24,540 bases of DNA from JBDGRJ01 sp042218115 (lineage in GTDB: Bacteria > Patescibacteriota > Patescibacteriia > Magasanikbacterales > UBA922), in assembly GCA_042218115.1 (NCBI GenBank), contig JBDGRJ010000005.1, positions 1 through 24,540 of the forward strand, given 5' to 3'. The position numbers were made by a program, and so were the translations under genes. The notes beneath the pieces are model-generated. The model had not been told where the DNA came from and searched no databases. It saw only the letters and a list, made by a program, of their open reading frames with translations. Of the stretch, positions 19,784 through 24,540 are shown piece after piece; positions within the stretch are counted from its first letter, which is position 1, and every line of letters begins with the position of its first letter.

Positions 19784-22333
19784 TTACAAATGTTTTCTAA
19801 GATAGTTGCCGGTATAGCTGGGCTCAAAGCTTGCTATCCGCTCAGGTGTGCCGGCTTTTACCAGCTCACCACCCTTTTCTCCACCTTCCGGGCCTAGATC
19901 TATAATCCAGTCAGCACATTTGATAAGCTCAAGATTATGCTCGATAACCATCACAGTATTGCCTTTAGCTACTAGCTGTTGTAACACTCTGATTAATTTT
20001 CTTACATCTTCATAGTGCAGACCCGTGGTTGGTTCATCAAGAAGATACAAAGCATTAGTGGTCCTACGCTTAGCCAACTCTTTAGCCAGCTTTACTCGCT
20101 GAGCTTCTCCACCGGAAAGTGTGGGGGCGGGCTGGCCTAGAGTCAGATAATCCAGCCCCACATCATTTAAGATACTGAGTCTGTCATTTATTTTAGGTAT
20201 ATCTTTAAAGAATTGTTCTGCTTCTTCTATAGTCATATCTAAAACCTCATCTATGCTTTTACCTTTATAGTGAACTTGTCTAGTTTCTTTGTTGTATCTT
20301 GCACCTCCACAGACATCACAAGTCACTTTGACGCTAGGTAAAAAGTGCATCTCAATTTTAATTTGGCCTCTACCTCGGCAGTTTTCGCATCTACCCTCTT
20401 TTTTATTAAAGCTAAACCTGCCCTTATCATAACCTCGAACCTTCGCTTCGGTCATGGAGGCATATAGGTCGCGGATATAATCAAAAGCCTTCGTATACGT
20501 GGCGGGACAACTTCTAGGGGTGCGGCCGATACCTGACTGGTCTATAAATTTCACCTTACTTACATGATCCAGTCCTTCAATCTCATCAAATCTTCCTTCC
20601 TGATGTGAAGCATTATGTAGCTGGTTAGAGGAGGCACGATAAAGAATATCCTCCATCAAGGTTGATTTTCCAGACCCGGAAACACCGGTCAAAGCAACAA
20701 ACCTTCTCAGGGGTATATCCACATCTATATTTTTAAGGTTATTTTCCTTAGCACCTTTGATAGTTATTTTATTCGTAGAATCATCCACTTTCAGTCTATC
20801 GGTCTTGTTTTCTATTTCTTTTTCTCCACGTAGATATTTACCTGTTAAAGACTCTTCTGGCTCACCTAACACATCACAGTCGTAATTATCAGATTCTGAG
20901 TCCGGATCCAACAGCTGCTCAAGCGGACCAGAATATACTATTTCTCCACCATGCTTTCCGGCCTTTGGTCCTAGATCCACCACCCAATCACTGCTCATAA
21001 TAGTCTCCTGGTCATGTTCTACAGTTATAATAGTGTTACCGTCATCACATAGATTCCTCAAAGTTTTGACCAGATTCTTATTATCCCGCTGATGCAAACC
21101 TATCGTAGGCTCATCCAATACATACATAGCTCCAACCAGCTGCTGACCTACTTGTGAAGCAAGACGAATGCGCTGTGACTCACCTCCGGATAGAGTGCCG
21201 GCCTTTCTGTCTAAGGTCAGGTAGTGTAGACCAACGTCATCCATAAACTTCAGCCGGTTTCTGGTTTCTCTAAGTGCTGCCTGGGATATTTCTTTCTCTC
21301 TATCAGAAAGCCCATCTTCTATGCCCTCAAAAAATTCACTGGCCTCCCCTATATGCATAGTTGTAACTTCGTAGATATTTTTTCCTTTTATTTTTACGCT
21401 TAAAGCATACTCATTCAATCTTTTGCCAATACAAGAGGAGCAAACTTCTTCACTACTTTTTGATTTTACACCCAACCCCTCACAAGACTTACAATATCCA
21501 TAGGGGCTGTTAAAGCTGAACAATCTCGGCTCAATCTCAGGGAAAGCCGTACCCTCTTCTGGAAGTACATACTCGGTACTGTAGGTTTCCTCCTGTTTAT
21601 TCGGATAGATAGTAATGCAGCTACCATCAGCTAAATCCACAGCCGTCTCGACTGCTTCCGCTATTCGCTCTAAGTTCTCTTCTATGTCTTTCTTTTCATC
21701 TATTGAGATACGATCCACCACTACTTCAATGGTGTGTTTCTTGTTTTTATCCAGTACAATCTTATCACGAAGACTTCTAATTTCATTATCCACCCTAGCT
21801 TCCAGGTAACCGTCATTATACAGGTCATACATCAGTTGATAATACTCACCTTTTCTTCCTCTAATCAAAGGAGCTAAGATAATTAAATCACCGCTACCGC
21901 CTATCTCGTCAATAATAGTTTCAGTAATCTGATCCGTGGTCATCTTCTCTAATTTCTCTCCTTTCTCTGGTGAATACGGAGTGCCAATACGTGCAAACAA
22001 CACACGCAGATAATCATAAACATCAGTAATAGTTGCCACAGTTGATCGAGGATTAGCGCTCCTAGTTTTTTGATTAATGGAAATACCCGGAGACAAACCT
22101 TTGATCTCCTCTACATCGGGCTTTTGCATGCTACCTAAAAACTGTCTAGCATATGGGGAGAGACTCTCAACGTATCTTCTTTGTCCTTCTGCAAAGATAG
22201 TATCAAAAGCTAAAGAGGTCTTACCGGATCCAGAAAGACCTGTAAATACGATCATATTATTTCTAGGCAGCTCCAAATCTATATCTTTTAAATTGTGCTC
22301 TCGTGCTCCTTCTATAGTTATTTTTTCTTTCAT
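19784..22333 (-). CDS. uvrA: Excinuclease ABC subunit A, short form without the insertion domain
   Basis: I use the ATG at 22331-22333 (849 residues); the open frame begins three codons earlier at a TTG. Two ABC ATPase modules are intact: Walker A GLSGSGKT (32-39) and GVSGSGKS (550-557), signatures LSGGES (381-386) and LSGGEA (739-744), Walker B LDEPT (406-410 and 765-769). The UvrB-binding region (ILAPLIRGRKGEY to DKNKKHTIEVVVD) is present. The second zinc module is complete (CENC 649-652, CDVC 672-675). In the first, the N-terminal CxxC is replaced (EYVLPEEG) and only YCKSC remains. Between CKSCEGLG and CSSCIGKRL there are about 10 residues instead of roughly 100, so the damage-contacting insertion domain is missing. 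UvrA recognises lesions and loads UvrB. Confidence 0.95.
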   Translation of the reverse strand: MKEKITIEGAREHNLKDIDLELPRNNMIVFTGLSGSGKTSLAFDTIFAEGQRRYVESLSPYARQFLGSMQKPDVEEIKGLSPGISINQKTRSANPRSTVATITDVYDYLRVLFARIGTPYSPEKGEKLEKMTTDQITETIIDEIGGSGDLIILAPLIRGRKGEYYQLMYDLYNDGYLEARVDNEIRSLRDKIVLDKNKKHTIEVVVDRISIDEKKDIEENLERIAEAVETAVDLADGSCITIYPNKQEETYSTEYVLPEEGTAFPEIEPRLFSFNSPYGYCKSCEGLGVKSKSSEEVCSSCIGKRLNEYALSVKIKGKNIYEVTTMHIGEASEFFEGIEDGLSDREKEISQAALRETRNRLKFMDDVGLHYLTLDRKAGTLSGGESQRIRLASQVGQQLVGAMYVLDEPTIGLHQRDNKNLVKTLRNLCDDGNTIITVEHDQETIMSSDWVVDLGPKAGKHGGEIVYSGPLEQLLDPDSESDNYDCDVLGEPEESLTGKYLRGEKEIENKTDRLKVDDSTNKITIKGAKENNLKNIDVDIPLRRFVALTGVSGSGKSTLMEDILYRASSNQLHNASHQEGRFDEIEGLDHVSKVKFIDQSGIGRTPRSCPATYTKAFDYIRDLYASMTEAKVRGYDKGRFSFNKKEGRCENCRGRGQIKIEMHFLPSVKVTCDVCGGARYNKETRQVHYKGKSIDEVLDMTIEEAEQFFKDIPKINDRLSILNDVGLDYLTLGQPAPTLSGGEAQRVKLAKELAKRRTTNALYLLDEPTTGLHYEDVRKLIRVLQQLVAKGNTVMVIEHNLELIKCADWIIDLGPEGGEKGGELVKAGTPERIASFEPSYTGNYLRKHL

Positions 22334-22352
22334 TGAATTCAATTAACTAACT

Positions 22353-22375
22353 CCCCGGTGAGTCTTTACCCGGGG
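22353..22375 (-). promoter_or_regulatory. GC-rich hairpin in the uvrA mRNA leader
   Basis: CCCCGG and CCGGGG (22370-22375 and 22353-22358 on the minus strand) form a perfect 6-bp GC stem with an 11-base loop in the predicted 49-nt uvrA leader, about 20 bases before the ATG. No T-run follows on either strand, so it is not a terminator. Confidence 0.5.
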
Positions 22376-22388
22376 TTGAGCAGCTTGG

Positions 22389-22417
22389 ATTATATACATA
22401 ATTTCTTTGTTTGTCAA
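22389..22417 (-). promoter_or_regulatory. Perfect-consensus promoter of uvrA
   Basis: TTGACA (22412-22417), exactly 17 bp, and TATAAT (22389-22394) on the minus strand match the sigma-70 consensus in all 12 positions. The -35 overlaps the -35 of the divergent lipoprotein promoter. No LexA-like box is seen. Confidence 0.85.
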
Positions 22418-22439
22418 TCAATCTATGATATACTAATAT
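22411..22439 (+). promoter_or_regulatory. Promoter of the lipoprotein gene
   Basis: TTGTCA (22411-22416), 17 bp and TAATAT (22434-22439). A palindrome TGATAT-ACTA-ATATCA (22426-22441) covers the -10. TATACT at 22429-22434 is an alternative -10 for a slightly earlier start. Confidence 0.5.
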
Positions 22440-22462
22440 CAGTAATATTTAACGAAAACTTT

Positions 22463-22921
22463 ATGTTTTCAAACAAAAAAATAACGCTAATCTCCTCTTT
22501 AGTGCTCAGCCTTATCTTGCTGGGAGCTGGATGTGGAGCTGACCAAGGCAACCAAAACCAACAAGATAAATCCGGAGTGCAAAAAGAAATGAAGGAGGAC
22601 ATAGAAGAAGCGACTGAAGACCAGACAAATAAAAACCAGAAAAGTGGCTTAACTCTGGAAGCGGAGCCTCGAGGTGAAGGCAAAGTTCATTTTGAATGGG
22701 AAGTATCGGATAACAAAGAAGTAGACAGATTCATAATAGTGAGGGACGAAAAAGCAAACCCAAAACACAACGGAAAAAATTATTGGTTCAGACAGCCGGG
22801 CACCAGAAGAAGCATCACCTGGGTCGATATCCCGACAGGTACTTACCATTTTCGGATCTGTATTCTAGAAAATAACGAATGTGCTGAGTATAGCAATGAT
22901 GTAAAGGTGGAGGTAAAATAA
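22463..22921 (+). CDS. Predicted lipoprotein with an Fn3-like beta domain
   Basis: I start at the ATG at 22463 (152 residues), because an upstream part of the frame covers the promoter and the uvrA leader. The N-terminus MFSNKKITLISSLVLSLILLGAGC is a lipoprotein signal with the acceptor cysteine at residue 24. The position -3 is Gly, slightly off the usual Leu. A flexible linker rich in Gln, Asn, Lys and Glu (25-60) follows. The last 90 residues look like one beta-sandwich: GEGKVHFEWEVSD, EVDRFIIVRDE, TRRSITWVDIPTGTYHFRICI and EYSNDVKVEV, in the rhythm of fibronectin type III domains, with a cysteine pair in ICILENNEC. It is likely anchored outside the cell membrane. The partner or ligand is unknown. 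Confidence 0.75.
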   Translation: MFSNKKITLISSLVLSLILLGAGCGADQGNQNQQDKSGVQKEMKEDIEEATEDQTNKNQKSGLTLEAEPRGEGKVHFEWEVSDNKEVDRFIIVRDEKANPKHNGKNYWFRQPGTRRSITWVDIPTGTYHFRICILENNECAEYSNDVKVEVK

Positions 22922-22937
22922 TTCACTAGAATAACTC

Positions 22938-23456
22938 ATGTCGGAAAGAGACTTTTCTGATAGGGGCAACAAAGAAACAAAAGCTAGCCCTACTTCGGAA
23001 TTTATTGATTTAGACACTGAAAAAGTTCAGGATTTTCTAGATGAATCAAATCTTGAACAAGAAAGGGAAAAAGAAATACGAAAATTAATTCAAAAGGGCG
23101 CCAAAATACCTCCTATTATATGGGACCAGAATTTTAGTAAATTTTTTGAAGAAGGTGAAGATTTAAGGGTCTCCAGCTCTTTAAGCAAAAAAGAGTTTTT
23201 ACAAAAGCTAGATGAGGCACACCAAAATCTTTCTGATAAAGCCAGCAAAAAAGAGGTGGAATATCAGCAGAAAAAAATGAAGAAATTAATACAAGCCACC
23301 AATATATTAAAAAAATTACTTCAATACTACGGTAAGAGTATAACTTCTCAGTTTTTCGACATTATGAAAGATGAAGGAACAAGGAAAGAGAGGATAAAAG
23401 AAGGGGAAGAAAACAATTATTGGAGTGATGAAACATTAAAAATAGACCTTCTATAG
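22938..23456 (+). CDS. Hypothetical charged coiled-coil protein
   Basis: A 172-residue soluble protein without a signal peptide or membrane helix, and no family recognised. The N-terminus is polar and likely disordered. The central part (about 26-60) is a charged helix (EKVQDFLDESNLEQEREKE), and about 80-130 is a lysine-rich predicted coiled coil (KEFLQKLDEAHQNLSDKAS, then KEVEYQQKKMKKLIQATNI). It starts 16 bases after the lipoprotein stop, in the same direction, and is probably cotranscribed. No Shine-Dalgarno sequence is visible. Confidence 0.6.
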   Translation: MSERDFSDRGNKETKASPTSEFIDLDTEKVQDFLDESNLEQEREKEIRKLIQKGAKIPPIIWDQNFSKFFEEGEDLRVSSSLSKKEFLQKLDEAHQNLSDKASKKEVEYQQKKMKKLIQATNILKKLLQYYGKSITSQFFDIMKDEGTRKERIKEGEENNYWSDETLKIDLL

Positions 23457-23506
23457 AAACTTTCAATTGCAAAGTAATTAAAGTTTTGCTAAGTTAAAGT
23501 AAAGTT

Positions 23507-23512
23507 TATAAT
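23507..23512 (+). promoter_or_regulatory. -10 element of the cyclodipeptide-synthase-like gene, with phased AAGTT repeats
   Basis: A perfect TATAAT (23507-23512); the best -35 is TTGCTA with a short 15-bp spacer. AAGTT occurs at 23481, 23491 and 23502, about one helical turn apart. The predicted start at about 23519 is only about 3 nt before the ATG at 23522, implying a leaderless mRNA. Confidence 0.5.
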
Positions 23513-23521
23513 AACTATAAC

Positions 23522-24277
23522 ATGAAAGAACCTGTAAACGAGTTTTATGATATAAGTAGAATGCCGGAAAAGCCGGGTTTATTGTCAATTTATATATCCC
23601 CTAGTAAAGTTGAAAACGCTCAAAGTGCAGAAAAATGTTTCGAGTTTTTGGAACTATTTTGGGATAAAATCAAAGAGCCCGAAGTAGGAGTAAACTTTAT
23701 ATACGGTGATACACTATACTTATATTCTGAACAAGAGGCTACAAACTTAAAAAACAAACTTCTAGCTTCTGTTATCAACCATAAAAATAAGCTCATCAAG
23801 ATTCTTGATAATAACCCCCATTTTGTTAAAAAGTCCGTAAACTTTACTACTTGGAACCAGTTACTTACTAGCGGTAGTTCTTTTCATGACTACTTTGGTA
23901 GATTAAAAAAGTTGTATAATCAAGACGACAAGCTGCAAAAATATATTAAAAAAGATTACGAAGAAAATGGGAAAAGAGATGAATTAGATGAATACCAGCT
24001 AAACTTCTTTCTTGAAGAAGTTCTAGTCTTTTATTTAGTAGCTAAAAAAGAACTTAGACTTAGAAATGATTTTGTTCAAGGCCATGAAGAGTGGATATTA
24101 AACTGCTATCCTGATCGGCCTTTCTGGTCCGAGGTTTATCTACATCAACAAAACCCTTTTGGTTTAGAATGTGAAGAAAATAAATTTGAAAATTCTTATT
24201 ATGATTTGGAGAATAAAATCCTCTATGACTACAATCGACTTGATTTAGAAACCATGGATTTTTCTGAATTCAGCTAA
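23522..24277 (+). CDS. Divergent cyclodipeptide synthase-like protein
   Basis: A 251-residue protein, the length of tRNA-dependent cyclodipeptide synthases (CDPS). By eye it follows the CDPS plan. A strand ending in YISPSK (24-29) puts Ser26 at the position of the catalytic serine (Ser37 in AlbC, in the family's ISxxN segment). A helix LNFFLEEVLVF (160-170) resembles AlbC LNYVLAEAPLF, with Phe162 in place of Tyr178 and Glu166 matching Glu182. VYLHQQNPF (205-213) supplies a candidate for Tyr202. CDPS enzymes take two aminoacyl groups from tRNAs and release a cyclic dipeptide; one is known from a Parcubacterium. Phe at the Tyr178 position and an insertion before the last motif are unusual. The assignment comes from recall of AlbC only, so it is a hypothesis. 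No tailoring enzyme is adjacent. Confidence 0.45.
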   Translation: MKEPVNEFYDISRMPEKPGLLSIYISPSKVENAQSAEKCFEFLELFWDKIKEPEVGVNFIYGDTLYLYSEQEATNLKNKLLASVINHKNKLIKILDNNPHFVKKSVNFTTWNQLLTSGSSFHDYFGRLKKLYNQDDKLQKYIKKDYEENGKRDELDEYQLNFFLEEVLVFYLVAKKELRLRNDFVQGHEEWILNCYPDRPFWSEVYLHQQNPFGLECEENKFENSYYDLENKILYDYNRLDLETMDFSEFS

Positions 24278-24280
24278 CGG

Positions 24281-24540
24281 CTAGTACCCAAAAGAAACCT
24301 CCCACATATACCTCGGATGAGGCCTAGTCACCTCAGTCTGCCATACTGCTTTCGCTCTGGCTAACACTTCTCGGATACCACCTGTGGTTTCATAATCACT
24401 TAAGTTTGCTGATATTCCTAAGGTTTTAATGCCAAAATTAGAGCAAATGTAAGCTATCCGGGAAAGGTGGTAGTTTTGTGATACCGCGGCCATCTTATCT
24501 ATTCCAAAGACATTATTAGCTCTATGACAACTTTCATAAG
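24281..24540 (-). CDS. SanA/YdcF-like DUF218 family protein (partial, C-terminal part)
   Basis: The frame is open to the right edge of the window, so the true start lies outside and an internal ATG at 24493 is not the start. The visible 86 residues include YESCHRANNVFGIDKMAAVSQNYHLSRIAYICSNFGI-type sequence, ending with IREVLARAKAVWQTEV. This fits the C-terminal half of SanA/DUF218 proteins: the conserved T/S-x-E-N/S-like YESC helix, then the VSQNYHLSRA strand-turn-helix. Family members are envelope-associated and implicated in barrier function; their reaction is not settled. The stop is 3 bases from the stop of the convergent gene, with no terminator between. Confidence 0.8.
   Translation of the reverse strand, partial: YESCHRANNVFGIDKMAAVSQNYHLSRIAYICSNFGIKTLGISANLSDYETTGGIREVLARAKAVWQTEVTRPHPRYMWEVSFGY

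Noticed and set aside
22334..22342. TTG start for uvrA
   Set aside because: An ATG three codons downstream gives the standard KITIEGAREHNLK N-terminus.
22353..22375. Intrinsic terminator upstream of uvrA
   Set aside because: The hairpin has no T-run on either strand and sits within the uvrA leader.
1..24540. UGA recoding to glycine as in Gracilibacteria/Absconditabacteria
   Set aside because: TGA ends at least two genes (726-728 and 15361-15363) at natural family ends, and no in-frame TGA interrupts a conserved domain.
1..24540. CRISPR arrays, insertion sequences, prophage genes, tRNA or rRNA genes
   Set aside because: I read the intergenic regions and saw no regular spaced repeats, transposase or phage proteins, cloverleaf or rRNA sequence. 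A tRNAscan or Infernal run could still find something I missed.

Overview
The window reads as a compact, AT-rich bacterial chromosome segment, most likely from the Candidate Phyla Radiation (Patescibacteria, Parcubacteria-like). The basis is the combination of tightly packed genes, streamlined versions of core proteins (a UvrA without its insertion domain, a UvrC without its helix-hairpin-helix tail), paired GT-C membrane proteins, a membrane-anchored Clp-type ATPase, and many genes without a Shine-Dalgarno sequence. TGA is used as a stop codon, so this is not one of the lineages that recode UGA to glycine. The placement is inferred from gene content only.

Layout. 1-3577 (minus): a partial Nudix hydrolase and a HIT protein, then a GT-C-like membrane protein coupled to a CDP-alcohol phosphatidyltransferase. 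3592-5682 (plus): a second GT-C-like protein, divergent from the phosphatidyltransferase. 5679-7292 (minus): a GT4 glycosyltransferase with a C-terminal nuclease-fold-like extension. 7390-9805 (plus): dnaB, ybaB and recR. 9910-11789 (minus): ribosomal protein L21, a DUF192 protein and a WecA/TagO-like phosphosugar transferase. 11862-14907 (minus): a small membrane protein coupled to a Clp-like ATPase with degenerate motifs. 15023-16690 (minus): a short division cluster (mraZ, rsmH, ftsL-like) with MraZ-box-like repeats in front. 16879-18615 (minus): an orphan 121-residue protein and uvrC. 18686-19776 (plus): an apparent tyrosine leader-peptide attenuator in front of an aspartoacylase/succinylglutamate-desuccinylase-like gene. 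19784-22333 (minus): uvrA. 22463-24277 (plus): a lipoprotein, a charged coiled-coil protein and a divergent cyclodipeptide-synthase-like protein. 24281-24540 (minus): a partial SanA/YdcF-like protein.

Themes. Envelope building (two GT-C proteins, GT4, WecA-like enzyme, phospholipid synthase, SanA-like protein) is interleaved with DNA replication and repair (dnaB, recR, uvrA, uvrC) and division (mraZ, rsmH, ftsL). Many genes have a sigma-70-type promoter with a 17-bp spacer. Several predicted starts lie only a few bases before the ATG, suggesting leaderless or very short-leader mRNAs.

The most interesting element is 18686-18831: a promoter, a 17-codon ORF with three consecutive Tyr codons, a stop codon, and two mutually exclusive hairpins, the second followed by a T-run, directly ahead of the metal-dependent hydrolase gene. 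Its spacing closely matches classical ribosome-mediated attenuation. Next in interest are the possible cyclodipeptide synthase and the Clp ATPase that has lost both pore-loop tyrosines.
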